A stretch of 32,757 bases of DNA, from the NCBI GenBank assembly GCA_017448905.1, contig JAFSKP010000045.1:1-32757 (forward strand), read 5' to 3'. Of this stretch, positions 15,035 to 24,768 are shown piece by piece; position 1 is the first letter of the stretch, and each line of letters opens with the position of its first letter. This DNA comes from Bacteroidales bacterium (GTDB lineage: Bacteria; Bacteroidota; Bacteroidia; Bacteroidales; P3). Below the pieces are notes generated by a model that was not told the DNA's origin, ran no database searches, and was given only the letters and a program-made list of their open reading frames with translations. The translations under genes were made by a program, and so were the position numbers.

Positions 15035-16485
15035 AACTTTCTTCGACTCTCAGGTTCTTTGCCATTGTCGTAGCTGCTTTGGCATTGTTGTGTATCGTCT
15101 TTCCCTCTGAAGGCATAGCCGTCGGCGGTACCACGCTCCGCTTCCCATCGCTCCATAAGGTTCTGGTGCGTGAGAAGCAGAAAGGTATCGACGACTTGCT
15201 TGTCAAACGCCCGGTCCGCGACATCTCGGGGTTGCGCGACTCTCTTCAGGACTGTTACCTCACGCTCTTCGAGGGACAGACGCGGTTCTGGCTTCCAGAT
15301 GACGATGTGTCGTTCTTCGACACCTTTTTCGAAAAAGCAGAGAACGCTGCCAGCGACGGTCAGATTGTCCGTATCATGCATTATGGCGACTCCCAGATTG
15401 AGATGGACCGCGTCACATGCCGTCTTCGTGAACGCATGCAGCAACAGTTTGGCGGCGGCGGTCCCGGCATGCTTCCCCTTCGCCAGCCGGTACCTACCAT
15501 TTCGTTCAACCAGACGGCCACAGGACTGCTTAAAGGGCAGTCTACATGGGGTGACAGCACTTTCACACGCAGAGGAGCCAACTTCGGGCCGATGCTTCGC
15601 AGCTGGCGTCTCTCAGGTTCGGCCACCATGTCGCTCTCTGCATCGAAAGGTCGCTATGCCTCCCCGCTTGCCGGCTCCTTCTCGACGCTGCGTGTCCTCT
15701 TCAATAACCGTCCGGGACCCCTTTCCGTCTCTTTCCGCGACCGCAAGGGAGGTGCGACTTTCTCCGAGACGAAAGAAGAAGAGGGCATCGGCATGATATC
15801 CTGGCAGCTGGACTCTGCCACCTCTTCTGCCGCCCTCACCCTGACAGGCAACGCAGACATCTATGGCGTGCTGGTCGACAACGGTCCTGGTGTGGCGGTA
15901 GACAATATCGGAATGCGTTCCACTTCAGGTCACCAGTTCAAGATGGTACCTCTCGAGCAGCTGGCAATATCCTACCGACTTGTCGACGTCTCGGTCATCA
16001 TCATGCAGTTTGGCGGCAACTCGGTACCATATCTCAAGTCAGAGAAGGTCATCGACAGCTACTGCTCACGCCTTGGCGAGCAGATTGATCATGTCCGGCA
16101 GGCCTGCCCCGACGCGGTGATTCTCTTCGTTGGTCCTTCCGACATGAGTACCATGGTCCGCGGCCAGCTTGCCACCTACCCGATGCTCCCCACTGTGGTC
16201 GAGAAACTCCACCAGATGGCCACAGAGCATGGAGCCGCCTACTGGAGTATCTATGATGCCATGGGAGGCTACAACTCCATGCTTGTATGGCACAAGGAAG
16301 GCCTCGCCGGCAACGACTATGTCCATTTCACTCACAAGGGTGCCAACCTCATGGGAGACTACCTTGCCGACGCCATCCTCAAGCTCTACCAGCTTTACAC
16401 CCTCCGCAAAGGACTATCTGCTTCCCAGTTCGACCAACTCTGGAAGGAAACCGTATCCGCAAACGCCACCCTATCGAATCTATGA
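15031..16485 (+). CDS. SGNH/GDSL-type hydrolase-like protein 1, membrane-anchored
   Basis: This 484-aa protein starts with TTG overlapping the LpxD stop (TTGA) and has an N-terminal hydrophobic anchor or signal (about residues 5-27). SGNH blocks are visible: block I with the serine, [14 protein letters not shown] (about 125-138); a block III-like [12 protein letters not shown]; and block [19 protein letters not shown] (Asp and His). A beta-rich insert lies between blocks I and III. SGNH proteins of this kind next to MBOAT genes act as periplasmic O-acetyltransferases or esterases on polysaccharides. Here the gene is paired with a second SGNH and an MBOAT gene, forming a probable surface-acylation module. 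Confidence 0.8.
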   Translation: MKLSSTLRFFAIVVAALALLCIVFPSEGIAVGGTTLRFPSLHKVLVREKQKGIDDLLVKRPVRDISGLRDSLQDCYLTLFEGQTRFWLPDDDVSFFDTFFEKAENAASDGQIVRIMHYGDSQIEMDRVTCRLRERMQQQFGGGGPGMLPLRQPVPTISFNQTATGLLKGQSTWGDSTFTRRGANFGPMLRSWRLSGSATMSLSASKGRYASPLAGSFSTLRVLFNNRPGPLSVSFRDRKGGATFSETKEEEGIGMISWQLDSATSSAALTLTGNADIYGVLVDNGPGVAVDNIGMRSTSGHQFKMVPLEQLAISYRLVDVSVIIMQFGGNSVPYLKSEKVIDSYCSRLGEQIDHVRQACPDAVILFVGPSDMSTMVRGQLATYPMLPTVVEKLHQMATEHGAAYWSIYDAMGGYNSMLVWHKEGLAGNDYVHFTHKGANLMGDYLADAILKLYQLYTLRKGLSASQFDQLWKETVSANATLSNL

Positions 16486-17987
16486 CAAGAATTCTCTCCC
16501 TGACAGTGACGCTATTGCTCGTTCTATCCTCCTGCTCCAATGCACAGCAGCAGAGGCGTGTCGGCAAACCCTACCAGGTTGTCGATTCTCTTCTCTATGT
16601 TCCCATCGACAGCTCATACTCCTTCATCAACTACGACTCCAACCAGCTCATCATCTTTGGCGACAGCACACAGATGCGCCGTTTTTCAGCGAAATGGCAC
16701 CGCGTCCTCTCTTCAGGCGAGGGAAATGTGGTGATTATGCAGATTGGTGCCTCTCATGTCCAGGGTGGCACTTTCCCCCACCAGATACGTCGCAACCTCC
16801 TCCTCGGTGCCCGCCGCTCCCTACAAGGCTCTGAAGTCGAAGGCACCTTCCCCTTTGCCTCCCGAGGCTTCGTTTTCCCGTACTCGGCGGCGGTCAAGTG
16901 CAACAACCCGTTCGACTACAAGGTCTCACGTTCCCACCCGCTTGCTCTCACCCGCAACGTCTATAAGGAGCCGCTCGAGCGGCTGGGACTTCCCGGCATT
17001 GCCGTCACGGCGGCCGACTCTGTGGCCGAAATAGGGCTCACTCTCACAGATTCCGACCTGGCATTCGCCACCAACAAGGTGACACTCCTCGGTGACTCGC
17101 GCGGTGGCGTTGTCCCCTGTATCGCGCCGGGCGAGTCCGACTCGCTGCTCTTGCCCGACAGCGTAAACCTCGCCTTACGTCGATACCATTACCATCTCCC
17201 ATCGGCCGTCGATTCGCTCCGTGTCATCATCCCATGCGACAGCGGAGAGTCATTCGCATTGACCGGGGTTCTCTTCGAAAACCATCTTCCGGGCATAACA
17301 TACCACTCCATCGGCGTCAATGGAGCCTCGGTGTCCGACTATCTGACCAAATGCCCATACTTCACTGCCGACCTGCGTCTCGCCAAGCCCGATCTCGTCA
17401 TCTTCGGCATAGGCATCAACGATGCCGCCGGCCCCAACTACGATTCAGCCGTCTTCCGTCAGCGTTATCTCCAACTTGTGGACTCTGTTCGCAGCGTCAG
17501 CCCTGACTGTGCCTTTATCTTCATTACCAACAATGACAGCTACCGTCGCGTCAAGCGCAAATACAATGTCAACCACAATGGTCCCCTTGTTCGTGAGGCT
17601 TTCATGCGCATCGCTGCCGAGTCCGGTGGCATGGTCTGGGACCAGTTCTCTATCATGGGCGGCCTCAATTCCATGAAGCTGTGGACCGGCAATGACCTTG
17701 GCCAGCGTGACCGCATCCATTTCACACGCCGCGGCTACCAGCTCCTCGGCAACCTCTTCTCTAACGCTTTCTTCCACGCTCTCGAACAAACCCGCCCTGC
17801 CAAACAGCCACCGTCACCTCAACAAACCGTTCCATCCGACACTCAAGCAATCAAGCAATCAGACACTCAAGCAATCAAACAATCAGACACTCAAGCAATA
17901 AGAAAAACCCCTCGCGTCTACCAGAAACCAGCCGACCGCAAGAAATCCAACTCCGACAATGAAGGACTTATTTACATTTCTTACTGA
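16482..17987 (+). CDS. SGNH/GDSL-type hydrolase-like lipoprotein 2
   Basis: The ATG overlaps the preceding stop (ATGA), giving 501 aa. The N terminus, [22 protein letters not shown], is a lipoprotein signal with lipobox LSSC. Block I reads VVIMQIGASHVQGG, so the usual GDS is GAS; the presumed nucleophile Ser is kept but Asp is lost. Block III is IFGIGINDAAG (Gly and Asn), and block V is DRIHFTRRGYQLLG (Asp and His). The protein is paralogous in layout to the preceding one. The C-terminal tail contains three DTQAI units, written by a 24-bp tandem repeat (17838-17899) that belongs to an intergenic repeat family. The MBOAT start lies 29 nt inside this gene. Confidence 0.82.
   Translation: MTRILSLTVTLLLVLSSCSNAQQQRRVGKPYQVVDSLLYVPIDSSYSFINYDSNQLIIFGDSTQMRRFSAKWHRVLSSGEGNVVIMQIGASHVQGGTFPHQIRRNLLLGARRSLQGSEVEGTFPFASRGFVFPYSAAVKCNNPFDYKVSRSHPLALTRNVYKEPLERLGLPGIAVTAADSVAEIGLTLTDSDLAFATNKVTLLGDSRGGVVPCIAPGESDSLLLPDSVNLALRRYHYHLPSAVDSLRVIIPCDSGESFALTGVLFENHLPGITYHSIGVNGASVSDYLTKCPYFTADLRLAKPDLVIFGIGINDAAGPNYDSAVFRQRYLQLVDSVRSVSPDCAFIFITNNDSYRRVKRKYNVNHNGPLVREAFMRIAAESGGMVWDQFSIMGGLNSMKLWTGNDLGQRDRIHFTRRGYQLLGNLFSNAFFHALEQTRPAKQPPSPQQTVPSDTQAIKQSDTQAIKQSDTQAIRKTPRVYQKPADRKKSNSDNEGLIYISY
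17838..17899 (+). repeat. 24-bp tandem repeat inside the SGNH2 coding tail
   Basis: The units start at 17838, 17862 and 17886 (the last partial) and read GACACTCAAGCAATCA, then A(G/A)CAATCA. Each full unit adds eight residues (DTQAIKQS) without a frameshift. The core TCAAGCAATCAA is the same as in the 23S-5S spacer at 69-97. Confidence 0.85.
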
Positions 17988-19890
17988 CCTTTTTTCCTTC
18001 GACAAGAATCATCCGCTCCTTTTCACCCAGTTCAACTTCTGGGCCTTCTTCCTTCTTGTCTTCGCCGGCTACTGCCTTCTCCACAGCGAATGGTTCTCCC
18101 GCAAAACGTCAAACGTCAAGCATAAAACATCAAAACTAACCATCCGCAATGGGTATCTGTTCATTGTCAGCCTTTTCTTCTATTTCAAGACCTCGGGTCT
18201 CTTTGTGCTTCTGCTGGTGTTCTCAACGCTCCTCGGCTACCTGCTCGGAATCTGGATGGACAAAGAGGAGTACCGGGATAGAACTGCGTTCCGCAAGAGC
18301 CTGATGATTACCGGTGTCGTAATCAACCTACTGGTTCTCTTTTACTTCAAGTATGCCTATTTCTTCACCGACATCTACAATAACATGTTCCACACCTCAC
18401 ACGAGGTTGTGAACCATCTGGCACAGTTTGCCAACCATTTCACCAAGACGCCCCGTTTCGATGCATCGAAGATACTACTCCCTGTCGGTATATCGTTCTT
18501 CACATTCCAGAATATCAGCTATATCGTCGATGTCTACAAGCGCAAGATTCCTCATGCGGGCAACATTCTCGACTTCGGTTTCTACACCACTTTCTTTCCC
18601 CAGCTTGTGGCAGGGCCTATCGTCCGTGCCGACCAGTTCATCCCTCAACTCTACAAGCGCTACTTCCTTTCGCGCCGCCAGTTCGGCATGGCAGTCTTCT
18701 GGATTCTCAACGGGCTTCTCAAGAAAATCATTCTCAGCGACTATCTCGCCGTGAACTTCGTCGACCGTGTGTTCGACAATCCCCTCATGTTCACCGGTTT
18801 TGAGAATCTCTCCGCGCTGTTCATCTATTCGCTTCAGGTCTATGCCGACTTCTCGGGGTATACCGACATCGCCATCGGAGTGGCCATGCTCATGGGATTC
18901 TACCTCCCACAGAACTTCAATTCGCCCTACAAGGCCACCAACCCTGCCGGATTCTGGAAACGCTGGCACATGTCGCTCTCCAACTGGCTCAAGGACTACC
19001 TTTATATCCCCCTTGGTGGCAACCGGCGGGCAACGGCGGCTTCATACATTATCCTTGGCGGCATGCTTGTTGTCGTCGCTCTCATGGCACAGACGGCATG
19101 GGTCACGCTTGTGGTCACTTCCGTTATCGGTATCCTTGTGGCTGTATACTTCATTTTCCCGCGCCACCGCAAGGAGTTCCGCACCAATGTCAACAACATG
19201 GACACCATGCTCCTCGGCGGCATGTGGCACGGAGCCAGTTTCAATTTCATCACTTGGGGCGGTCTCAATGGGCTTGGCATACTCATCTATAAATGGTGGA
19301 AGAAACAGGGTGGACGCACACGGGTCGTAGCCACCGAGGCACTCTTCGCCATATTCCTTCTAGCCGACATCATCTGGCCTGTGCCGGCCCTTAACCTCGG
19401 TGTTGTCTGGACGGGCATTATCGCCTTTGGCACTATCATCCGCTACTTTGTCGTCAATCCTTTGGTTCGCAAGAGCCCTCGCTTGCAGACGTCGGATTTC
19501 CAGTCGTCAATCGACAAGGTATGGAACATCTTTCTTACCTTCGTCTTTATAACATTCACGCGTCTTTTCTTCCGCAGCGGATCCAATCTTGATCCCGCCG
19601 AGGCCAACCAGGTGGCGTGGAGCACGGCGAAGAACATGGTTCATCAGATTGGAAGCCATTGGGATATGTCGCTTGTTCCCGACGTTGTCTCTGTCTACAG
19701 CAAAGTGTTTGTCGTTTTTGTGATAGGCATGGTTATCCATTGGCTTCCTGACAATTTCAAACGCCGCTATCGCATCTGGTTCGCCACCTTGCCGCTTTGG
19801 CTCATGGCGGTCGTGACTATCGTTGCTGTCTTTGTGGTCTACCAGTTCATCACCGCCGACCTGCAGCCCTTCATCTACTTCCAGTTCTAA
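17959..19890 (+). CDS. MBOAT-family O-acyltransferase (AlgI/DltB-like)
   Basis: This 643-aa polytopic protein has the MBOAT signature. Around residue 195 it reads LLPVGISFFTFQNISYIVDVYK and then FFPQLVAGPIVR. NSPYKATNPAGFWKRWHMSLSNWLKDYLYIPLGGNR (about 320-355) follows, and the catalytic histidine lies in LLGGMWHGASFNFITWG (about 415-431). Such proteins move acyl groups across the inner membrane to a periplasmic partner, here probably the two SGNH proteins. The likely outcome is O-acylation of a surface glycan or LPS (inference). About 14 residues near 53-66 (KTSNVKHKTSK...) are written by an AAACGTCAA-type repeat and look like an insertion in a loop. The length exceeds the typical ~480 aa because of extra C-terminal membrane segments. 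Confidence 0.9.
   Translation: MKDLFTFLTDLFSFDKNHPLLFTQFNFWAFFLLVFAGYCLLHSEWFSRKTSNVKHKTSKLTIRNGYLFIVSLFFYFKTSGLFVLLLVFSTLLGYLLGIWMDKEEYRDRTAFRKSLMITGVVINLLVLFYFKYAYFFTDIYNNMFHTSHEVVNHLAQFANHFTKTPRFDASKILLPVGISFFTFQNISYIVDVYKRKIPHAGNILDFGFYTTFFPQLVAGPIVRADQFIPQLYKRYFLSRRQFGMAVFWILNGLLKKIILSDYLAVNFVDRVFDNPLMFTGFENLSALFIYSLQVYADFSGYTDIAIGVAMLMGFYLPQNFNSPYKATNPAGFWKRWHMSLSNWLKDYLYIPLGGNRRATAASYIILGGMLVVVALMAQTAWVTLVVTSVIGILVAVYFIFPRHRKEFRTNVNNMDTMLLGGMWHGASFNFITWGGLNGLGILIYKWWKKQGGRTRVVATEALFAIFLLADIIWPVPALNLGVVWTGIIAFGTIIRYFVVNPLVRKSPRLQTSDFQSSIDKVWNIFLTFVFITFTRLFFRSGSNLDPAEANQVAWSTAKNMVHQIGSHWDMSLVPDVVSVYSKVFVVFVIGMVIHWLPDNFKRRYRIWFATLPLWLMAVVTIVAVFVVYQFITADLQPFIYFQF
18102..18140 (+). repeat. 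AAACGTCAA-type repeat within the MBOAT coding sequence
   Basis: AAAACGTCAAACGTCAAG followed by CATAAAACATCAAAACTAAC resembles the non-coding repeats at 11301-11345. It is read in frame as a basic, polar loop between the first membrane segments. Confidence 0.55.
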
Positions 19891-19913
19891 CCCTCGCACT
19901 CTGTGCGATGCCT

Positions 19914-20813
19914 CTATTGCCCTTTGGCTTTGCTCTGGTTTACGATCCAAACCCCTGCAAACACCAGCAGTGCCGCCATCACTTTCGTCACCGTCAAACG
20001 GTCCATTCCTGTGGCTATAGCCACCGACGTCGCTATTATCGGCTGCACATATCCATACATGCTCACCAGAGTGGGGCGTATGCGTTTCTGCCCGACAGGG
20101 ATGAGAAAATAGGCGACAAAAGTGGCAAAAACAATGAGAAATCCCACCTCGAGCCACGCTTTCGTACTGACGGCGCCAAAGTCGGTGTGAGGCACCTGTG
20201 GCAGGGTGAACGGCAGCGACAACAGGAACGAGACCAGGAACATCCATTTCATCATTGTGATGGGGCTGTACTTCTCCGTCAGCGAGCGGCAGGTACCAAG
20301 GTAAAGCGCGAAGACCGTGCAGTTAGCAATGCAGAGGGCTATGCCCAATGGCTGTGTGGCATTGGCACCTCCCCCCATCGCCACGCTTTGCAGGATGAGC
20401 CACACCACACCACCAAAACTGACCACTACGCCCGTCACCTTCTTCCATGTGATAGGCTCCTTGAGGAAGATGGCAGCGAAAAACATTGTCAAGATGGGTG
20501 TGATGGTACCAACCACCGACAGGTCGACAGGAGTGGTCATGGTGATGCCGTAGAGGAAAGTGAGCTGTGGCAGGAAGATGCCCAGCACGCCAGCACCGGC
20601 AATCTTCAGCAGGTCACCACGCTCCACTTTCTCGGGTCGTATGAACGACGCCATCCAGAACATCGATCCGGCAACAAGTGCCCTCATCGTGAAGAGTATC
20701 ATGGGCGATAGCCCACCCTCCGTGGCAATGTCGCGGCAGAACACAATGTTAAATCCAAAGATGATATATGTCGCCGCGCAGGCCAGGTGTCCTATCAGTA
20801 TGCTTTTTTTCAT
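19914..20813 (-). CDS. EamA/DMT-family transporter
   Basis: This 299-aa protein has about ten membrane segments in two EamA repeats. The first has IIFGFNIVFCRDI at the N terminus, then MTTPVDLSVVGTITPILTMFFAAIFLKEPITWKKVTGVVVSFGGV (about 90-135). The second has YGYVQPIIATSVAIATGMDRLTVTKVMAALLVFAGVW near the end. These are standard marks of drug/metabolite exporters of the RhaT/YdcZ/EamA type. The substrate cannot be predicted. It converges on the MBOAT gene with a 23-nt gap that holds only a weak hairpin (CGCAC-TCT-GTGCG). It shows no sign of belonging to the envelope operon. Confidence 0.9.
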   Translation of the reverse strand: MKKSILIGHLACAATYIIFGFNIVFCRDIATEGGLSPMILFTMRALVAGSMFWMASFIRPEKVERGDLLKIAGAGVLGIFLPQLTFLYGITMTTPVDLSVVGTITPILTMFFAAIFLKEPITWKKVTGVVVSFGGVVWLILQSVAMGGGANATQPLGIALCIANCTVFALYLGTCRSLTEKYSPITMMKWMFLVSFLLSLPFTLPQVPHTDFGAVSTKAWLEVGFLIVFATFVAYFLIPVGQKRIRPTLVSMYGYVQPIIATSVAIATGMDRLTVTKVMAALLVFAGVWIVNQSKAKGQ

Positions 20814-21015
20814 TGTCCCTTTTCGTTTTTTCTGATATTGTTTTTGTATAGCAGTGCGTTTCTCGTTTTTTACGCGTTATGGAGTGAAAAAACGTACGTT
20901 TAAGAAAAAAATTGTATTTTAGCTTTTTGAATCATTGCGTTGATTTTCCTTTAATGGATTTTTAATGCACTGATTATGATATATTTATTATTGATTATTT
21001 GACTAACGTACATAT

Positions 21016-23706
21016 ATGAAAACGTACAAAAAAAGCCTTTTGTTGCTTGCTGTAGCACTCTTTTTTGCCACAATGGGAGCTGCCCAGACCAAAAGTCTCG
21101 CGCAGAAAGCAGACGACCTCTTCAACCAAAAGCAGTACATCGCTGCTCTCGAAAAATACGAGGAGGCCTACAACAGGATTTCCTCCAACAAGGCCGAAAA
21201 AAACCGCTGCTATTTCCAGATGGGCGAATGTTACCGCCTCATGAACAACTTCCCCAAGGCAGAACGCGTATACAAACGTCTCATCAACCAGAAGTACTAC
21301 ACGACAGAGCCCAAGCTGTATTTCTATATGGCAGAGATGTACCGTTTCGAGAACAAGTTCGACGAGGCCGACGAGTACTATGGCAAATACCTTGAGCTTG
21401 TCCCTGACGACAAGCTGGCCCAGCAACGCAAGGCTTCCATCATCTACGTCAACCAGCTCTTCATGAACCGCACACGCCACAATATTGTCAAGCTCGATAA
21501 ATGGTCTACCGACTTCAACGACTGGGCTCCTCGTTTCGTGGGTGATGATACGTCGAAGCTAGTCTTCACCTCCTCGCGGTTCCCTGACAGCGACCGTGAC
21601 CGCCATGACGCATGGACTGGACAGGCTTTTTCTGACTTCTACACCGTCTTCCAGGACCGCAAGGGCAGCTGGAGCGACGCTCCGGACCTCTTCGACAACA
21701 GTGAAGTAATCAACTCGCCTGTCAATGAGGGTGAAATTTGGTTTGCCCCTGACGGCAACACCATCTACTTCTCCCGCTGCGACAGCCGTGAGCATGAGAC
21801 GCAGGGTTGCTACGTCTATTACTCTACCAAGTCAGGCCAGTCGCTCGACGGCGACAAAGGTAAAGGCAAACCCAAGGGCAAGAAGGGGAAACAGGAAGAA
21901 GGGGCAGCCATGAACGGCCAGTGGTCGGAGCCAATCAAAATAAACCTCGGCGATACAACCTACAACTACCTCTATCCGACACTGACGCGCGACCAGCTGA
22001 CCATGTATTTCTCGTCGGACATGCCCAACGGCTATGGCGACTACGACCTGTGGATGGTCACGCGCAAGTCCGTGAACGACGAGTTCGGAACCCCTGTCAA
22101 TTTGGGCAACACAATCAACAGCCCCGGTCGTGAGGTGTTCCCCACGCTCCGCAACGATTCGACTCTCTATTTCTCCTCCAACGGACTTCCGGGTGTCGGA
22201 GGTCTCGACATCTTCAAGTCGTCCAAGAACGGGCGTAAATGGGCCACCCCTGAGAACCTCGGCATCCCAATCAACTCTTCCTACGACGAGATGAGCATCA
22301 TCTACTATCCGGAGAGCGACCACTACATGATGGAGCGTGGCTATTTTTCCTCCAACCGTCCTTTCGACGACCCCCACAACAAGAAAACAGACAAGAAAGG
22401 CAAGAAGGTGCCGCCCATCAACGACGACCTCTTCTACTTCGAGCTGCCCCCACTGCTGTACAGTATCGAGGGAACCATACGTGACGAGAAATCCATGCAG
22501 CTTGTCGAGAAAGCCAAGGTGCGTATCGTCGGTTCCGACGGTAAAGAGTATGAGACCTATACCAACAAGCAGGGCTTCTACCGCTTCGACCAGAAGCAGA
22601 TCATGCGTAACGTCGTCTATAAGATGTATGTCTCCAAGGTCGACTACTTCTCTGTAGAAGGCTCTGAAAGCACTTGCGGATATAACACCGACAAGGACCT
22701 CGTCCACGACTTCCGTATCGAGCCGGTTCCAAAACAGCCTGTCGTCCTGCCCGAGATACGCTACGACCTTGCCAAATGGGATCTCAAGGAGGAATTCATG
22801 GACTCGCTCATGGATCTCTACCTCGTCATGGTCAACAATCCCAACATCGTTGTCGAGCTGCGTGCACACACCGACTGCAGGCCCTTCTTGGGACTCACCA
22901 ACGACACGCTCTCGCAGCGCCGCGCACAGTCGGTCGTTGACTACCTTATCTCCCGTGGCATCGAGCCCGAACGCCTCGTCGCAAAAGGCTATGCAGAGCG
23001 AGTGCCACGTACCCTCGACCGCAACATTACGGTCCGTGTCGACGGCAAGCCCTACTCTTTCTCTGAAGGTACCACCCTCGAATGCGACTATATCGAGCAT
23101 ATCAACGACAAAGGTCGTCAGGAAGCCGCCCACCTCCTCAACCGTCGCCTCGAGTTCCTGATTCTCCGCACGGACTATGTATCAAAGAAACTCATCAATA
23201 ACCTGGCCTCCGACAATAGCCAGACCATCAAGCGCACAGAGGATGGCAAAGTGATAGATCTGGTGACAACCCCCATCCCCGAGAGCGACTACAAGCCGGA
23301 AATCATCCACGACGAAGGCACCATACCTGCCACCATGATTTCATCTGCAAAGGGCGAGATAGAGTGCATCGTGAACGGCTCGATGATGCCCATGCTCATC
23401 GACGAACGCTATGCCGAACCGATAGCCATAGCATGGGAAGAGGCGATGAACTTCCTTTACCAGCGACGTATCAACAAGGAGGATTTCCCAGACCGCGACA
23501 ATGCTTTCGACCCCGATGGCAACATAATAGACAAGACCACCATCATATTCCACGAGATGCAGATAGGCCAGAAACACTTGACCAACGTCGAGGTGGTGGT
23601 TGTCAAAGGTGTTGACTACAAATTCATCATCAACCGAGAGGGTCTGAGCCGCTTTGGTACCTACCAGTTCGACAAGCAGCGCGGCAAGCTGACATTTGAA
23701 GACTAA
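21016..23706 (+). CDS. PorE-like TPR/beta-propeller/OmpA protein with an extra C-terminal domain
   Basis: This 896-aa protein has a signal peptide (residues 1-23), TPR repeats (about 27-150) and a PD40/WD40-like propeller (about 165-465, with repeated LYFSSNGLPGVGG-type blades). A carboxypeptidase-regulatory-like domain follows (about 480-570), then an OmpA peptidoglycan-binding domain (about 590-720, with RAHTDCRPF and NDTLSQRRAQSVVDYL). This is the domain order of PorE of the type IX secretion system, which links the machine to peptidoglycan. A Lys/Gly-rich loop (about 279-296) interrupts the propeller. Beyond the OmpA domain lie about 170 residues absent from the shorter PorE I recall (about 670 aa). 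Their last 120 resemble a degenerate retropepsin-like domain. miaA follows after 17 nt. Confidence 0.82.
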   Translation: MKTYKKSLLLLAVALFFATMGAAQTKSLAQKADDLFNQKQYIAALEKYEEAYNRISSNKAEKNRCYFQMGECYRLMNNFPKAERVYKRLINQKYYTTEPKLYFYMAEMYRFENKFDEADEYYGKYLELVPDDKLAQQRKASIIYVNQLFMNRTRHNIVKLDKWSTDFNDWAPRFVGDDTSKLVFTSSRFPDSDRDRHDAWTGQAFSDFYTVFQDRKGSWSDAPDLFDNSEVINSPVNEGEIWFAPDGNTIYFSRCDSREHETQGCYVYYSTKSGQSLDGDKGKGKPKGKKGKQEEGAAMNGQWSEPIKINLGDTTYNYLYPTLTRDQLTMYFSSDMPNGYGDYDLWMVTRKSVNDEFGTPVNLGNTINSPGREVFPTLRNDSTLYFSSNGLPGVGGLDIFKSSKNGRKWATPENLGIPINSSYDEMSIIYYPESDHYMMERGYFSSNRPFDDPHNKKTDKKGKKVPPINDDLFYFELPPLLYSIEGTIRDEKSMQLVEKAKVRIVGSDGKEYETYTNKQGFYRFDQKQIMRNVVYKMYVSKVDYFSVEGSESTCGYNTDKDLVHDFRIEPVPKQPVVLPEIRYDLAKWDLKEEFMDSLMDLYLVMVNNPNIVVELRAHTDCRPFLGLTNDTLSQRRAQSVVDYLISRGIEPERLVAKGYAERVPRTLDRNITVRVDGKPYSFSEGTTLECDYIEHINDKGRQEAAHLLNRRLEFLILRTDYVSKKLINNLASDNSQTIKRTEDGKVIDLVTTPIPESDYKPEIIHDEGTIPATMISSAKGEIECIVNGSMMPMLIDERYAEPIAIAWEEAMNFLYQRRINKEDFPDRDNAFDPDGNIIDKTTIIFHEMQIGQKHLTNVEVVVVKGVDYKFIINREGLSRFGTYQFDKQRGKLTFED

Positions 23707-23723
23707 TATTCAAAATGGTTTAA

Positions 23724-24665
23724 ATGACCGCCGCCGCGGAGTCTAAACTCTTGACAATACTGGGTCCTACAGCCTGTGGCAAGACCTCTCTTGCCGTCGC
23801 TGTGGCTGAACGTGTCGGAGGTGAAATCATCAGTGCCGACTCACGCCAGGTTTTTCGTGGCATGGACATCGGTACGGGCAAGGACCTCGATGAATACCGA
23901 CTCCCCTCGGGCACCATTGCTTGTCATCTTGTCGATATCCGCGATGCGGGCGAGGAGTATAATGTTTACCACTTCCAAAACGACTTTGTCAGAGCCTTTG
24001 AGTCCATACTCTCGCGAGGCAACAGACCTATCCTGTGCGGCGGCACCGGCATGTATGTCGAGTCCATCGTTCAGGGATACCGTCTGCCCGACGCGCCCAT
24101 AGACCCGGCTTTCCGACGTTCGCTCGAAGCCTTCAGCGACGAAGAACTGGCCGTGCGTCTTGCTGGGCTCATCAAACTCCACAACCATACCGACACCGAG
24201 ACCCGCGACCGTCTTCTGCGGGCCCTCGAGATACAAGAGTTCCGGCTGAAGCATCCTGAAGCGTTCACCCATCTGCCACCCATGCGTCACGTTGTGGTCG
24301 GACTACGCTGCGACCGTAAGGTGCTTGTCGAGAGGATAGGTATCCGTCTTAGACAACGTCTCGACAACGGAATGGTCGATGAGGTCCGGTGTCTCCTTGA
24401 CAGTGGTGTGCCAAAAGAGAGACTGTTGAAGTACGGGCTTGAATACAAGCACATGACACGCTACCTCACAGAGCCAGACTATTCATTCGGCCAGATGTAT
24501 GAGAACCTCTATACCGACATTCGGAGGTTCTCAAAACGACAGATGACATGGTTCCGTCGAATGGAGCGCAATGGAGTGGATATCCACTGGATTGATGTCC
24601 AGAGACCTCTTAATTCCAAATTAGAGGAGGTGATGAATCTCTATTATGCATCAGAAAACGCTTAA
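23724..24665 (+). CDS. miaA: tRNA dimethylallyltransferase
   Basis: This 313-aa enzyme transfers a dimethylallyl group to A37 of tRNAs that read UNN codons. The P-loop is LGPTACGKTSLAVAVA (about residues 13-28). The DMAPP-site stretch ISADSRQVFRGMDIGTGKD follows, then CGGTGMYVESIVQGY and YGLEYKHMTRYL. The C-terminal end KRQMTWFRRM matches the tRNA-binding RQxTWFR motif. The length is normal for the family. It starts 17 nt after the PorE-like gene and probably shares its transcript. No intrinsic terminator is visible after the stop, only an unpaired T-rich run. Confidence 0.95.
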   Translation: MTAAAESKLLTILGPTACGKTSLAVAVAERVGGEIISADSRQVFRGMDIGTGKDLDEYRLPSGTIACHLVDIRDAGEEYNVYHFQNDFVRAFESILSRGNRPILCGGTGMYVESIVQGYRLPDAPIDPAFRRSLEAFSDEELAVRLAGLIKLHNHTDTETRDRLLRALEIQEFRLKHPEAFTHLPPMRHVVVGLRCDRKVLVERIGIRLRQRLDNGMVDEVRCLLDSGVPKERLLKYGLEYKHMTRYLTEPDYSFGQMYENLYTDIRRFSKRQMTWFRRMERNGVDIHWIDVQRPLNSKLEEVMNLYYASENA

Positions 24666-24768
24666 TCAGGTTCTTAACGCACTGTTTTTTTTCTTTGTAT
24701 AATTTTTTGGGTTTTAACACAATAAATTCGTTTTCTGATATACTAAAAACAAAAAAGTTGCGTAGTTT

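Noticed and set aside
19891..19913. Terminator between the MBOAT and EamA genes
   Set aside because: Only a 5-bp hairpin is possible (it extends slightly into the EamA end) and there is no T-tract on either strand.
21832..23133. 433-codon ORF antisense to the PorE-like gene
   Set aside because: It is long only because the high-GC sense gene lacks stop codons in that frame; the sense product has five recognisable domains.
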